DNA of 64,000 bases from Gadus chalcogrammus (taxonomy: Eukaryota; Chordata; Actinopteri; Gadiformes; Gadidae), in assembly GCF_026213295.1 (NCBI RefSeq), contig NC_079418.1:8136601-8200600 (forward strand). The letters run 5' to 3'. The notes beneath the pieces are model-generated. The model was not told the DNA's origin. It saw only the letters and a program-made list of their open reading frames with translations, and ran no database searches. Positions 32,241-45,830 of the stretch are shown here, piece after piece. Position numbers and translations under genes: made by a program. Positions within the stretch are counted from its first letter, which is position 1; the number at the start of each line of letters is the position of its first letter.

Positions 32241-33097
32241 CCGTTTATATATTGTTTTCTTTGGCTCAAAACAAAGAAGCAGTAGCCTGACTGCTATGTT
32301 CAAGGCAGTATGTTTGTATGTTCATCGTTTAATTGCACTATAGGCTTTTTTTTTGTATCGTCGTGTTTTGATCAGTATATGCCAATGTTGTTATCAATAA
32401 AAAAACATTTGCACAAGGCAAGCCGATGCACTTCTCCATGTTGATACGAGCATTTATTCATCTGATTTAGTAATACAGTATAATAATAACACAGTATGTG
32501 TTTAAATGCTCTTTTTCAAAGCTTAAAAAAAAAAAAAAAGCATGTGTATTTTATCTAGTTTTATCTTTAGAAATTTGAATTTGAAAGTGTTCATTTAGTA
32601 AAAGGTATGAAATTAATCTTTATTGATCAACGAAAATAGCAAAAATGTTACACATGACAGATTATTGCTAATGACTGACAACATTTTATCAACACAGCTC
32701 TGTTTTACATTTAAAACACCTCTTTCTAAAATACGTTGATTTGAACCCAAACCTGAGAGTTGAATAAGTTTGTTAATAGGTTAGTTCGCAACGAAACTGA
32801 CATTCACAATAAACAAACATTTTATCCGATAAATGTCCACACAGCGTTTACATCTTGTCTGTAAATAAAAATACTCAAAATGTCTAAAATAATTAAAGTT
32901 TACCTATTTACGAAAAGATCTCTTGCCTTAATGCCTCTATAATAACTCACCGAATGCCTTTTAAAAGATAAAATCACTTAACATTCATGGAACATCGTAT
33001 CACGTTGTAGAATAGGCTTCAGAACAGTAAGTATAGGATAACAGTCAGTGTATGATCAGTATATGCTAGTTAGTCCACTATATTAATGTATAATAAA
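32241..33097. other. AT-rich intergenic sequence
   Basis: No gene or defined repeat seen apart from an A-run at 32527-32538. AATAAA at about 32396 is a possible distal poly(A) signal for ect2l. Confidence 0.4.
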
Positions 33098-33260
<163 letters not shown>

Positions 33261-33454
33261 CTGGAAGATTATATGTTGATCCTAACGTTTTCGCGTGCTT
33301 CGTGTGCGACGTACAATAGCGTTGTTAAAGTCTCATCACAGAACCCATGAAGATCCAACTGACTTAAAAACAGACAGAAATATAATGTATATAATAAAAG
33401 GTTAAGCAGTAGGGGTGTAACGGATCACAAACTCACGGTTTGAGAGAGAGAGAG

Positions 33455-36120
33455 AGAGATCTCACAGCTTTTTATTGGCTAAGTTGGGGTTGTTATTGTT
33501 GATGGAGGCAGTGCCGGGGATTGTTGTAGTCTTGGCATTGAGGAGGTCTTTCCCTTGCGTCATTGGGCCCCTGGTCTTCAGCCCCCTGGGGGTCTGTGGG
33601 GTCTCTCATGGCAGAGTGGTCTCAGGTGAGGGGCCAGACTAAGAATGGTTCAAAAAACTCCAATGAATAACGGAAAAAGAGGAGATGTGACCCGGCCCGG
33701 AGGAAGCCCGGGGCCCCCGTCTGGAGCCAGGCCCAGACGGAGGGCTCGATGGCGAGCGCCTGGTGGCCGGGTTTGCCACGGAGCCCGGTCGGGCACAGCC
33801 CGAACAAACTACGTGGCACCCCCCCTTTCTTCATCCCATGGGCCCACCACCTGTGGGAAGACCCGTTGGGGTCGGGTGCGCAGCCACATGGGTGGCAGCG
33901 AAGGTCAGGGGTCTCGACGGACCAGACCCGGGCGGCAGAAGCTGGCTCTGGGGACGTGGAACGTCACCTCGCTGTGGGGAAAGGAACCGGAGCTTGTGAG
34001 GGAGGTGGAGCGCTATCAGTTAGATCTGGTGGGGCTTACCTCCACGCACAGTCTCAGCTCTGGTACCGTACTCCTGGATAAGGGTTGGACTCTATTCTTC
34101 TCCGGAGTTGCCGAGGGCGTGAGGCGCCGGGCGGGTGTGGGGATACTCATAAATCCCCGGCTGAGCGCCGCGGTGTTGGAGTTTACCCCGGTAGACGAGC
34201 GGGTCGCCTCCCTGCGCCTAAGGGTTGTAGGGGGGAAAACTCTGACTGTTGTTTGTGCGTATGCACCAAATAGCAGCTCAGAGTACTCGGCCTTCTTGGA
34301 GACCCTGAATGGAGTCCTGTATGGGGCTCCAGTAGGGGACTCCGTAGTTCTGCTGGGAGACTTCAACGCCCACGTGGGCAACGATGGAGACACCTGGAGA
34401 GGCGTGGTGGGGAGGAACGGCCTCCCTGATCTAAACCCGAGCGGTCGTTTGTTATTGGACTTCTGTGCTAGTCATGGATTATCCATAACAAACACCATGT
34501 TCGAACATAAGCGTGCTCATAAGTGTACCTGGTACCAGAGTACCCTAGGCCGAAGATCGATGATCGATTTCGTGATCGTGTCATCTGATCTGAGGCCGCA
34601 TGTTTTGGACACTCGGGTAAAGAGAGGGGCGGAACTGTCAACCGACCACCATCTGGTTGTGAGTTGGATCAGGGAATGGGGGAAATTTCCGGATAGACCT
34701 GGTAAGCCCAAACGAGTAGTGCGGGTGAACTGGGAACGTCTGGAGGAGGCCCCCGTCCTAGGTATCTTCAACTCACACCTCCGGCGGAGTTTTTCTGGCA
34801 TTCCTGTGGAGGTTGGGGGCATTGAGCCGGAGTGGGCGGTGTTCAAAGCCTCCATTGCTGAAGCTGCGGTGGCTAGCTGTGGCCTCAGGGTCTTAGGCTC
34901 CTCAAGGGGCGGTAACCCTCGGACACCGTGGTGGACACCGGTGGTCAGGGAAGCCGTCCGACTGAAGAAGGAGGCCTTCCGGGATATGTTATCCTGGAGG
35001 ACTCCTGACTCGGTTGCAGGGTACCGACAGGCTCGAAGGGCTGCAGCAGCTGCTGTGTCGGAGGCTAAGCAGCGGGTATGGGAGAAGTTCGGAGAGGCCA
35101 TGGAGAAGGACTTTCGGTCGGCACCAAAGTGTTTCTGGAAGACTATCCGGCACCTCAGGAGGGGGAAACGGGGAACCATCCAAGCTGTGTACAGTAAGGA
35201 TGGGACTCTGTTGACCTCAACTGAGGAGGTCGTCGGACGTTGGAAGGAACATTTTGAGGAACTCCTGAATCCGAATAACACGCCCTCTATGTTGGAGGCA
35301 GAGCTCGAGGTTGATGGTGTTTCGTCGTCAATTTCCCTGGTGGAGGTCACTGAGGTAGTCAAACATCTCCGCAGTGGCAAAGCCCCAGGGATTGATGAGA
35401 TCCAGCCAGAAATGCTAAAGGCTCTGGGTGTTGAGGGGCTGTCATGGTTGACACGCCTATTCAACATCGCGTGGGAGTCGGGTACAGTGCCAAAGGAGTG
35501 GCAAACCGGGGTGGTGTTTCCCCTGTTCAAAAAGGGGGACCAGAGAGTGTGTGCCAATTACCAAGTGAAGGAGTTCAAGTACCTCGGGGTCTTGTTCGCG
35601 AGTGAGGGTACTATGGAGCGTGAGATTGGCCGGAGAATCTGAGCAGCGGGGGCGGTATTGCGTTCGCTTTACCGCACCGTTGTAACGAAAAGAGAGCTGA
35701 GCCGCAAGGCAAAGCTCTCGATAGCCGAGATGAAAGCCGAGATGAGTTTTCTCAGAAGGGTGGCTGGCGTCTCCCTTAGGGATAGGGTGAGAAGCTCAGC
35801 CATCCCTGAGGAACTCGGATTAGAGCCGCTGCTCCTTTACTTAGAAAGGAGTCAGCTGAGGTGGTTCGGGCATCTGGTAAGGATGCCCACTGGGCGCCTT
35901 CCTTGGGAGGTGTTTCAGGCACGTCCAGTGGGGAGGAGACCTCGGGGAAGACCCAGGACTAGGTGGAGAGATTATATCTCAACACTGGCCTGGGAACGCC
36001 TCGGGATCCCCCCGTCAGAGCTGGTCAATGTGGCCCGGGAAAGGGAAGTCTGGGGCCCCCTGCTTGAGCTGCTCCCCCCGCGACCCGACCCCGGATAAGC
36101 GGATGACGATGAGGATGATG
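33455..36120 (+). pseudogene. APE-type non-LTR retrotransposon lacking the reverse transcriptase core
   Basis: A long plus-strand frame (33645-35642) codes an AP-like endonuclease ([29 protein letters not shown] motifs) and the start of a reverse transcriptase ([16 protein letters not shown], then [12 protein letters not shown]). Directly after VCANY the sequence jumps to [12 protein letters not shown], so the catalytic fingers and palm including YADD are deleted. A stop follows at 35640, and the 3' part resumes at 35658-36098 (RRVAGVSLRDRVRSS, RWFGHLVRMP, RGRPRTRWRDYI) with a second internal deletion before RRVAG. The tail is ATG/ATGA-rich, as in RTE-like LINEs; clade not certain. It cannot be autonomous. 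Confidence 0.88.
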
Positions 36121-36125
36121 ATGAA

Positions 36126-36181
36126 ATGTCGGAAAGTTAGCTAGTTAGCTAACAACTTCTAACACAGAATTACAAATATTC

Positions 36182-36263
<82 letters not shown>
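36126..36263. repeat. Right copy of the GTTAGCTAGTTAGC + (GA)n direct repeat
   Basis: Nearly identical to 33098-33254, beginning at GTCGGAAAGTTAGC right after the ATG-rich LINE tail. Confidence 0.9.
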
Positions 36264-36267
<4 letters not shown>

Positions 36268-36560
36268 CACAGCTTCCTATTGGCTAAGTTGGGGTTGTTA
36301 TTGTTGATGGAGGCAGTGCCGGGGATTGTTGTAGTCTTGGCATTGAGGAGGTCTTTCCCTTGCGTCATTGGGCCCCTGGTCTTCAGCCCCCTGGGGGTCT
36401 GCGGCCCCGGGGCCACCCCCGGGTTTGGGTTGCCCTTGGGGGAGCCGCACCCCCTGGGTTTGGGGATTCGGGTGGGGCCTGACCGACGGAGTGCTTCGGC
36501 CGATACCTGGGGAGGGAGACAGTTGGGATTGAGTCTGCCATTTTGAACCAGGTAAGGGGG
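36264..36560 (+). mobile_element. Second LINE 5' fragment, repeating 33455-33597
   Basis: GATCTCACAGCTTCCTATTG through CAGCCCCCTGGGGGTCTG repeats the start of the LINE block at 33455. It then continues into GC-rich sequence (GGCCCCGGGGCCACCCCCGG onward) absent from the first copy. This suggests two copies of one LINE 5' region, the first internally deleted. Confidence 0.7.
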
Positions 36561-36713
36561 GGAGGGAGGGGGGAGGGACAAGAGGGAGGGAGGAATGAAG
36601 AAGGGAGTGAGTGAGGAAGGGAGGGAGGGAGTGGGAGGTGAAAGCGAGGGAGGGAGGGAGGGAGAGAGGATGAGGTCAGTGTGGTGGGGTGGGTGGGAGA
36701 GAGGGGGGGGGGG

Positions 36714-36744
<31 letters not shown>

Positions 36745-36745
36745 G
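36561..36745. repeat. GGGA-rich purine repeat
   Basis: GAGGGAGGGAGG units with an AG run at 36715-36739. No coding signal. Confidence 0.85.
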
Positions 36746-36992
36746 TCCCATATTATACCACCAGATGTGAGTGTGATTAGCCGTTGCAAGCCTTTGGAAA
36801 ATTGGATCTGTGTTATGGTGACATCACTAGTGGCCGTATCTCTATCTCTCCTCTCTGTTGTCTATCTCTGTCTTTCCCTTTTGCTCTCACTCGCTCTCTC
36901 TCTCTCTGTTTCTCTCTAGCTCTCTGTCTGTGTGTTTGTAATAGGGGTGCCTTTAAAATGAATAAATAGAGATGGTTTATGGAAGTGTGAGG

Positions 36993-37225
36993 TCGGCTTA
37001 GCTCAGGAGGTAGAGCAGTTGTCTTGTAACCGAAAGGTTGCTAGTTCAATTCCTAGCTGAGTGTTGATGTGTCCCTGAGCAAGACACTTAACCCTAACCG
37101 CTCCTGACGAGCTGGCTGTCGCCATGCATGGTTGACTCTGCCGTCGGTGTGTCAATGTGTGTATTAGCCGATTTAAGTCGCTTTGGATAAAAAGCGTCTG
37201 CTAAATGGCCTAATTTTAATTGTAA
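36993..37225 (+). mobile_element. Full-length tRNA-derived fish SINE
   Basis: The head TCGGCTTAGCTCAGGAGGTA with AGGTTGCTAGTTCAATTCC gives A-box and B-box RNA polymerase III promoters of a tRNA-like region. The body CTCCTGACGAGCTGGCTGTC and tail AAGTCGCTTTGGATAAAAAG follow. Copies lie at 31914 (truncated), 46161-46349 (minus) and 47243-47481. Confidence 0.88.
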
Positions 37226-38205
37226 TTTTGAGTGGTGACGTGGTGTAAAATTGACCTTATAATTCCGTTCACGATCACCATTCTGAAAGTGGGCGCTAGA
37301 TGACGCCAGATCCACACATATAAGATACTTTTATCTACTTACTTTTATTGCACTATTTTGGCTGCGCTTTTTTTTTTATCTTGCTGCAGGAGGGTGAGAG
37401 AGGGAGAGTGAGATTTGAAATGCATTGGAAGTGAGAATATAAGTTTCTCATTTTAATAAAGCCCTTTGAAATTAGTAAAAATTTGAGGCGTTAACTTAAA
37501 CTTTAAACTTATGTAAGTATGAACAAATGGAGTTGGAATTGGACAACACACGATGCTGTCATTATTATTATTTTAAAGTTGCACACTATAACTCGCCTTT
37601 TCTTTCCAAGAGATTTCCCAAGAGTCAGTGGCGTAAATATCGACGGAGCAACCGGGGCCCAGTCGGTAAGGTAGGCTAACACTGAGTGGAGGATGAGGGT
37701 GTGTGGCCAGTCACCTGTAACGTTAGCCTAAATGTTGGCATTAGCAGTTCTCTCGAGGTCTCTCTCGACTGTGCGTCTGTGTGTCCAAGCGTGTGTGTGT
37801 GTGCGTGCGCTTGCGTTTAGGGCCTATCATCATGATGTTACACTGCCGCCCAAGACCTTCTAGCACAAAGCCTGACATCTTATTTAACCCGACAGCTCTG
37901 CACCTTACACAGAGTTTCATCACAACCTACCGACATCTCTTCCCCTCCCCTCCGCCCTGACGCTTCGCCAAAAATACCTTGACGAACCCGATGTTTGTCA
38001 TTTTTTGCGGTGTTTGGACGCACTAAACGTTTTCAAACAAAGCGCATCCTCGTAACGTGCGCCTCGTTCCCGCGGACTCCTGTGCCAAGTAGCAGAAAGC
38101 ACCGCCCCAGCTCCGCTAATGAGACGTAAACACGAATGCGGTTCTGCGTGACATGTGCGAGATGTTTGGCTAGCAATCCCACGCATGACGCGCACATAAA
38201 GTCTC
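37226..38205. other. Intergenic sequence, no recognised feature
   Basis: AT-rich with a TTTTTTTT run near 37370. No coding region supported; short frames on both strands have no family signal. Confidence 0.4.
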
Positions 38206-38213
38206 GTCTAGAT

Positions 38214-39509
38214 CAGTGGTTCCCAACCTTTTTTCTCCAGGGCCCCCCTAATTCACTCCCCCCCCCCCCCATTCATTCATTAATGTGAACCTTGGGCTTG
38301 CATACCCACAGCCGGGGCTGGAGTGTCAGGTGTAATATTCATGCCTGCCAGTCTAAAGTCGTTAGACTTTAGACTGCACCTCCAGTCTGTTGCGCGCTTT
38401 TGTTTTGATGGCGACAAGTGTGCTGAATGGCAATAATGCATTTGCGACTTGATAGGAGTGACCTGTCGATAAGCTCCGCCCTCAAGCCTCGTTCAGACCA
38501 AAGATTCGCCTCGCAACGACTTGCAACTTGCGACTCCTTGCGACAAGACGGGCTGCGCATTCTAAAAACTGGGCAGTTCACACTGCTGCACCGGGCGGCA
38601 ACGTCAGGTGGTTTTCCTTTCAACCATGAAAGCTCTGGCACAGCTGAGAGCCTCAACAGCATCACCCTAAAAAGTAGCCTAACTTAGGTTTGCGAATAGG
38701 TTGCTTGAGCTAGCACCCCAATTTACCCTCCCGGACCCCTACACGTATTGGCGGTTTATTGGGTTTCATTCTGATGTAAATGCGACGGCTCCGCGCTTCC
38801 GGGGGGGGGGGGCTTGGGTAGATGTGTTGATGCTGCGCTGTCTCCACAGAGACAACGCAGCGATATCATCATGAGCAGTTCTAACTGGAGAGAAAGTGAA
38901 ACCACAGACTGCTGATCATGTGAGAGAAGATAATGCAGTCGCAGTTTACCAAGACGTTAAAAGATGGTGCGATCTACAGAGTGTCGCAGAGAACTGTCAT
39001 TAGGAGGCTTTTGTCGGGATAAAAAAACAAGTGGTCAGCAAAATAAAGAATATGTTGGCGTTTTTGCACATGCATATAGTTAATCGCGTTTGTTTAAAAG
39101 TTTTGAGTATACCCCTCCATAGCGTTGTGTAGTCCCTTTCGATTGATCCTGGAAGAAATTAAACCCTTTTTCGGCCAAAACCTCTCCAAAGCCTGCTTTA
39201 ATATACTGTCAGCTGACATTTTTCCACATGTTTTTGTTATCGAGTCTGTTTTGTTTGTTCGAGTTCGTCGTGGTAACGACAGGGGGCGTGACTTAGCGAC
39301 AGGTCTATTTTCAATCCCGGGCCCCGTGAGATCTAAAATAGTTCTTTCAAGCTCGGATGAGCTGTTATAAAGTCAGGCACGGGCGCACTTCTGCTGCATT
39401 TGCTACATTCTGAAATTGCGGCAGTGTTCGGACGTCAATTTTTCTCTAGCCGTCAGAGGCTTCACACCCCCCCTTGGCTCTCTGGCGCCCCCCAGGTTGG
39501 GAAACACTG
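38214..39509. mobile_element. hAT-type non-autonomous transposon
   Basis: Ends CAGTGGTTCCCAACCTTTTT and AGGTTGGGAAACACTG are inverted, and a perfect 8-bp duplication GTCTAGAT (38206-38213, 39510-39517) flanks them. Length 1296 bp. A C-run near 38261 and a G-run at 38804-38812 lie inside. I see no transposase domain. Confidence 0.9.
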
Positions 39510-39517
39510 GTCTAGAT

Positions 39518-39654
39518 TGTGTATCCGCGGGACGGGCAGCGAGCACAAAGCGTGCCCCCGCTTTGTGCCCCTCTCCTGCGCTGCTCTTTCCTGCAAGACC
39601 GGCACTGCCGTCGTCTCCACGGAAACCAAACAGCCGTTTTTTTTGGGGCCCTTG

Positions 39655-39700
<46 letters not shown>

Positions 39701-40848
39701 CTGCGCGAATGTGTGTCATAAACCGGCACACACACACATTAGAAAAACATTTGTTGTTACTTTTAGATTGTGTGTTCGTGTGCGTCTGTTTCTTTGTCTA
39801 TCTGTCTACATCTGTGCCTGTCTGTCTGTCTATCTACATGCATGTGGGTGTCTGTCTGTCTACGTGTGTGTCTGTCTATATATTTGTGTGTTTGTGGCCC
39901 CTACCCCGCTTGTGTTGTGTTGGCCCCTGAGTCAGAGAGGGTAACCAAGGTGACAGACGAGGGTCCCAGCTGCCGACTGGTTCGTCTCCCCCCCCCCCGC
40001 CCACCAGCCAGCAAGTCTGATGAATAGTGTGTTTTATAGTGTGTTTTTTATTCCAGTTGTGTATCGGATTTCCTGGAGCGCATTCCTGCTCTGTCTCAAT
40101 CAATCAAATACTTTATTCAAATCCTTAGAGGGGAGGGTATGTGTGTTTGTGTGTCGCTGTGTATATATATGTTTGTGTGTGTCTGTGTGTATAAATGTGT
40201 GTGTGTGTGCGTGTGTGGCTACATATGTGTGCTTGTGTGTGGGTCTGAGTAAGTGCGTGTGTGTCTGTCTGTACCCACGTGTGTGTGTGTGTGTGTGTCT
40301 GTGTATGTGTGTGTGTGCCTACATGTGTTTGTGTCCGTGCGTGCATGCCTACGTGTGTGTGTGTCTGTGTATTTGTGTGTGTGTGGGTGTCTGTGTGTGT
40401 GCATGCCTACATTTGTGTGGCTACATGCGTGCGTGTGTGTTTACGTGTGTGTGTGCGTGTGTTTACATGTCTGTGCATGTGTGTGCGTGTGTGTCTGTGT
40501 GTGTGCGCATGCCTACATGTGTGTGTCCTCGTCTACAATTTCATTTTCAGAACCTCACTCTTCTCATTCCGCTTGCGATTCCGACAGCATTTACTTTACA
40601 TGGGACACGTAGAGACCTTGTTTATTGACTTAACCGTCTCTTAGCAACCAGCTACACAGTTTTATCGGAAAGGAAGTTATCCTTCCCGCGCCTAATCTGA
40701 GTAGTCAATGACTCGATTCCGATCAAATTACCAGCTAGATCACACCTGCCTTCTGCAGTGCTAGTCATCAACTCAGGCAGCTGGGAAATTGAATGAAATG
40801 TTCCCAAACATTTTTTTATAATATATATATTATTTTTTTTTTGCATTG
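39518..40848. other. Intergenic sequence with (GA)n and TG-rich mosaics
   Basis: (GA)n at 39658-39697. TCTGTCTATCTACATG-like repeats at 39790-39890. A long TGTGTGTGCCTACATGTG mosaic at 40140-40530, resembling 29311-29650. A LINE-tail-like AATCAATCAAATACTTTATT sits at about 40099. No gene. Confidence 0.6.
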
Positions 40849-40852
40849 TTAA

Positions 40853-41282
40853 AGGCACCCAGTGCAACTTTCGAGGCTTAAAAATGCACATTCAATTTCT
40901 AGTCTTTTTTACACGTAGTAAGTTTCAATAACTCCATACCATTACATACCGACATTCAAGCAGCAAAGATGAGACGTCGTTGTGTGGTGAGAACTGATAG
41001 AAAATCGATAACAACAACAATGCCGCCATTTTCTTTATTTTTTGTAACCTACAATAAATAAAGCAGGCTTCCAGTCAATGGAAAAATGGCTTCTCCCCAC
41101 CGGCGATTGTTGTTGTTTACGATTTTCTATCAGTTCTCACCACACAGCGACATCTCATCTTTGCTCCTTGAATGTCGATATGTAATGGTATGGAGTTATT
41201 GAAACTTACTACGTGTAAAAAAGACTAGAAATTGAATGTTTATTTTTCATTGAATGTTTACATAAAGTTGCACTGGGTGCCT
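40853..41282. mobile_element. Palindromic TTAA-target MITE (piggyBac-like)
   Basis: Begins AGGCACCCAGTGCAACTTTC and ends AAGTTGCACTGGGTGCCT, flanked on both sides by TTAA (40849-40852, 41283-41286). Nearly the whole element is one inverted repeat: the TAGAAAATCGATAACAACAA region of the left arm pairs with the right arm near 41110-41140, centred near 41050. TTAA flanks and length fit non-autonomous piggyBac-type elements. Confidence 0.85.
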
Positions 41283-41717
41283 TTAAGGAGAGTTCAGAAT
41301 ACAAAAATGTCATTGCCAGCCATGACTGCTTAGTACTGATGCAACGGTTCCGTACGGATTAACCCTCATGGTTCGGGACACAAGTGATCCGCGGATCGGC
41401 TGATAAAAAAAAAAGAAGAAAGAAAGTTTTGCGCTCAAGTGATCAGCGCATGTTTATAGGGCAATTCCGGTATTTAGCACATTGAGCCCCCTTTCTGGTT
41501 TGTCTAGGATGAAATATATAGTGGTTGACACACCGAAATGTTGACTATTGGTCCTGTCTCAGGTATTTGGCTCATTTCGATTCGCCCCTGCCTGCTTCAG
41601 AATGGCTGGCTTTGGGCATTCACAAACCTGTCCTTAAAACAACCCTAAACGTTTGTTTTCAGAAATGTGCAACTCACCGAGTGGTTAGTGGTGTTCGTTG
41701 ATGTTCCCAATCAAGTA

Positions 41718-42499
<782 letters not shown>

Positions 42500-42552
42500 A
42501 CTACATGTGTGTGTCTGTCTGTCCCGACATGCGTGTGTTTGTGCCTACCTGT

Positions 42553-42583
<31 letters not shown>

Positions 42584-42762
42584 GGTGCGAGCGTGCCTAC
42601 ATGTGTGTATGTGTGTCTCTACATGTGTGCGTGTGTGTGTTTAAAATAACAACAACAACACAATCATGAGTCCTCTAGTAACACAACGGGGAAACACTGA
42701 GGAAGAGCAACCAAAGGCACCGGGGGCATTGATACAGGGGTACTGGGTGAACCGGAACTAAC

Positions 42763-42905
42763 TGGTGTTTGGAAGGTATATGGGATGGAGATGGGGGGAA
42801 CCACTGTAACTAAGGGGTGTTTGGAAGGTATTATTGGATGGAGAAGGGGGGAGGGACCACTGTAACTAAGGGTGGTTGGAAGGTATTATGGTATGGAGCT
42901 GGGGT
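42763..42905. repeat. ~55-bp tandem repeat just downstream of the filip1l stop
   Basis: Three units beginning GGTGTTTGGAAGGTAT (about 42763, 42815 and 42871) and including CCACTGTAACTAAGGG. On the minus strand they lie within about 180 bp after the filip1l stop codon, so probably in its 3' untranslated region. Confidence 0.8.
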
Positions 42906-42938
42906 GTGGAGGCGGGTCTTTCTGAGGGGGAGGCGTGG

Positions 42939-45830
42939 TCAATCGTTGCTGTTACTTACGGTAATGTGGGCCGGCCTTTGTACAGGGGGGGGTGTGGGCT
43001 TAATGACGATGCTACTCATGACCTTGGCACCGCCCTTGGGGGGCGTCCGCTGATCCTGAGGTGCGGGTGGGGCGTGGCTTGGGGTGGGGCTGACTCCGCC
43101 CCCGCTGTTGCCGCTAACAACGCTTTGAATAAAGGGCGCGCCCAGGTGGATGTGGATCTTGTTGTCCTCGGTGGTGAACACGTTGGCCCCTCCCCCCGTG
43201 CTGTTGGCCCTCTGGACCTGCCAGTGGGGGGGCTGGGTCACGCGGAACATGCCGCCGACCACGACCTCCGCCGCCGCCGGCTCGGGCGTCGCTGTGGTTA
43301 CCGACACGATCTGGATGGGCGACATCCCCCGGTCACACGGCGGCGCCCCCCCCCCCACGGGGGAGTCCGGGGTCCGCGTCCGGGGGGAGTAGGCGGTGGC
43401 CATGGTCAGCGGGGAGGGAGCCCGGTTGGGCGAACAGAGACCCTCGTGCAGCGGCGAGCGTTTGGCCCTCGATGACGGCGACACCGACTTGTTGCCAGGG
43501 GAGACGGAAGCGTTCTGGATGATGGTGATCCTCGGCTTGGCCGCCCCCCCCCCGCTGGTGGGGATGACGGCAGTGCTGGTGTACGACGGCGCCGTCTCCA
43601 CAGCAACCACCCCCAGGGAGCCTATCCCCAACAGGGCCGTGTTCAACCGGGGTTCAGGGTTCACCTTGATGTGCAGGGGTCGGCCGGGGTTGTTGCTTAG
43701 CAAGACATCGCTTTGCTGCTGCGGCTGCTTCGGATCCCCGTGGTGGTTCCCGTTGAGCCTGGTGGCCCCTGGCAACGCCTTCACATTGACCAGCGTCGGG
43801 GGCGGGGTCAGTGGGAAGCGCGCCGCTCGGATGAGGCTGTTGTTGCGGTTGTTCGCATCGGTCCGCCGCGAGGGTCCACACTCATTCTCGCTCTCGCTCT
43901 CACTCCCCTCCTCCTCCGACTCGCCTGCGTCATACAGTCTCCCGTTGACCACCGCCCGCTCCAGCGGCTCCTCTGTTGAGCAACGGGACCCCAGGAAATC
44001 AACCGCATCCGTCTGCACCTCCTTTGTGGAGACGTGAAGGTCCGAGAACCGTCGACCACTCATCCCTGGGCGCAGGCTCTTGCTGAAGCGTCGGTATCTC
44101 TCAAGCTCCCCGGTCAGGGTCTCCATCTCCCGGGCCAGTTCCTTATTCCGCACTTCCTGCTGTGTGAGCCTCCTCTGCTGGGTCGACTGGTCGTTCTTCA
44201 TGCGGCAGATGTTCTCCTCCGTCCCCATGAAGTCATGGATCTTCTCCTTTAGGGCCGAGACCTCACGGGTCAGGTGGCCCGACTTGGCCTCCTCCTCCTT
44301 CAGACGCTTGTAGAGCACCTGCTCCTGCCCGCACTCCCTCTTCTGGTAGTTTGACAGCTCTGTGCGTGACGCAGCCAGCTCGCCCCGCAGCGTCTCGGCC
44401 ATCTCGTGCTCTTCGGCAAAACTCTTCTCAAGCAGCTCGCGCTCCTCCGTCTTCAGCGGTTCGCCCTCCACCCTCTCCACCACCTCCTGCGCCTTCACGT
44501 CCTTGAGTTTACTCCGGAGACGCTCCACCTCCTGGGTCAGCTCCTTCACCTTGTTGTCTTCCTGCTGGAAGCGCTTGGTATTGATGGACGCGTTGATCGG
44601 CTCCTTTTTCCCCTCGATGTTGCTCCGGAGGTACTCCCTCTCGATGCCTTCCAGCGTCTGCAGCCTCTTCTTCATCATGCCCACCTTGGCCTCCAAGTCC
44701 TTGCTCTTCCCCTCCTCGACGTTCAGCCTCGCCCTCAGCTCGTCCCGTTCCCTCGCTGCCCTGCACGCTTTCTCCTCCAGTTCGGCCTTCGACTTTAGTG
44801 CCTTCCGGCTCTCCTCGATTAATCGCTCGGTGACTGAGTTCACCATCTCCTGCTCAGCCTGCAGTTTCCCCGAGCTGTTCAGCACCTTGCTCTCCATCTG
44901 CCTCATCCTCTCCGCCGTACTCTTCCGCTCGTCCACCAGCAGCACGGTGAGTGTCTTCAGCTTGGCGAGGTCCTCCCTCAGGCCCACCTCTGTCCTGCCC
45001 AGCTGGGCCTCCGCCGCCTCCAGCTCCTTCACCTTCTCCCTGAGCACCTCCAGCTCCCCGGCCACCATCTTGGAAACCGTCCGCTCCCTCTCCAGGTTGC
45101 TCTTCAGTGAGCCGCACTCCACTTTGCTCTTCCCGAATGCGTCCTCCAGCCTCTCCAGCTCCAGGATGCGCTGGTTCAGCTTGTCCACCTCTGTCTTCAG
45201 CCCGCGGCTCTGCCCTGCCTCCTTCTCCAGTTTCCGGTTCAGGTCGCGGCATTGCTCCTCCATGCGAATCAACTCCTCGTCCTTCCCTTCCATCTCCAGC
45301 ACCCTCCGCCTCAGTTCCTCCACCTCCGACGCCAGCCCCGAGTTTCCGCCCTCCCCTCGCCCGATCTTGTCCCTGAGCTCCTGCAGCTCCTCCTCGGCCC
45401 GTCGCAGGGTCTTGTTCGTCTCTTCCAGTTCGTCCAGTTGTCGACTCAGTGCAGACAGCCTCTGCCGCAGCACACGGTTCTGGGCGTCCTCGCCCGCCAG
45501 CTTGGCCGTCATGGCCTCCTGCTCCTGGTGGTGTCCGACAGCGAGGTCGCGGAGTTCCGACTCAAGGCGGAACACCTTAGACTCCTCCTCCTTCAGGCGG
45601 GCGGCAACAGAGGCTAGCTCCTCCTGGGTCTTGGCGCCGGCCGAGGAGAGCTCGGTGACTGTGGCGGTTTGGCGGCCGAGTTGCTCGGTGAGGCGTTGCT
45701 GCTCGTCGACGACCAGTAAGGCAAAGGACTTGAGCTTGGTCAGCTCCTCCTTGAGGGCGCAGACCTTCTTGTTGTGCTCCTCCTCCTTGCGCTCCTGGTA
45801 CGCCTTCTCCTGGTCCAAAGGAGTTTTAGC
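42939..45830 (-). CDS. filip1l: FILIP1L large coding exon (filamin A-interacting protein 1-like), 5' exons missing
   Basis: Encodes 963 residues of a filamin-binding coiled-coil protein linked to cytoskeleton and cell migration. The exon starts after the TCCCTCAG acceptor at 45831 and its first codons read [18 protein letters not shown]; the stop is TGA (42941-42939). The frame continues upstream to an ATG at 45914, but that is intron. Features: long coiled coil over residues 1 to about 620 ([53 protein letters not shown]), then the family marker [25 protein letters not shown], an acidic stretch, [19 protein letters not shown], and near the end [17 protein letters not shown] and [16 protein letters not shown] and the [11 protein letters not shown] block favour FILIP1L over FILIP1. 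The N-terminal exons with the CortBP2-like segment are not found upstream to 64000, so the intron is long or those exons lie outside. Confidence 0.9.
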   Translation of the reverse strand, partial: AKTPLDQEKAYQERKEEEHNKKVCALKEELTKLKSFALLVVDEQQRLTEQLGRQTATVTELSSAGAKTQEELASVAARLKEEESKVFRLESELRDLAVGHHQEQEAMTAKLAGEDAQNRVLRQRLSALSRQLDELEETNKTLRRAEEELQELRDKIGRGEGGNSGLASEVEELRRRVLEMEGKDEELIRMEEQCRDLNRKLEKEAGQSRGLKTEVDKLNQRILELERLEDAFGKSKVECGSLKSNLERERTVSKMVAGELEVLREKVKELEAAEAQLGRTEVGLREDLAKLKTLTVLLVDERKSTAERMRQMESKVLNSSGKLQAEQEMVNSVTERLIEESRKALKSKAELEEKACRAARERDELRARLNVEEGKSKDLEAKVGMMKKRLQTLEGIEREYLRSNIEGKKEPINASINTKRFQQEDNKVKELTQEVERLRSKLKDVKAQEVVERVEGEPLKTEERELLEKSFAEEHEMAETLRGELAASRTELSNYQKRECGQEQVLYKRLKEEEAKSGHLTREVSALKEKIHDFMGTEENICRMKNDQSTQQRRLTQQEVRNKELAREMETLTGELERYRRFSKSLRPGMSGRRFSDLHVSTKEVQTDAVDFLGSRCSTEEPLERAVVNGRLYDAGESEEEGSESESENECGPSRRTDANNRNNSLIRAARFPLTPPPTLVNVKALPGATRLNGNHHGDPKQPQQQSDVLLSNNPGRPLHIKVNPEPRLNTALLGIGSLGVVAVETAPSYTSTAVIPTSGGGAAKPRITIIQNASVSPGNKSVSPSSRAKRSPLHEGLCSPNRAPSPLTMATAYSPRTRTPDSPVGGGAPPCDRGMSPIQIVSVTTATPEPAAAEVVVGGMFRVTQPPHWQVQRANSTGGGANVFTTEDNKIHIHLGAPFIQSVVSGNSGGGVSPTPSHAPPAPQDQRTPPKGGAKVMSSIVIKPTPPPVQRPAHITVSNSND

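Noticed and set aside
34517..35557. 346-codon minus-strand frame
   Set aside because: Shadow of the LINE coding sequence on the plus strand, which has recognisable endonuclease and reverse transcriptase motifs.
36993..37065. tRNA gene with A and B boxes
   Set aside because: The tRNA-like head is followed by the SINE body and tail shared with three other copies, so it is a SINE, not a functional tRNA.
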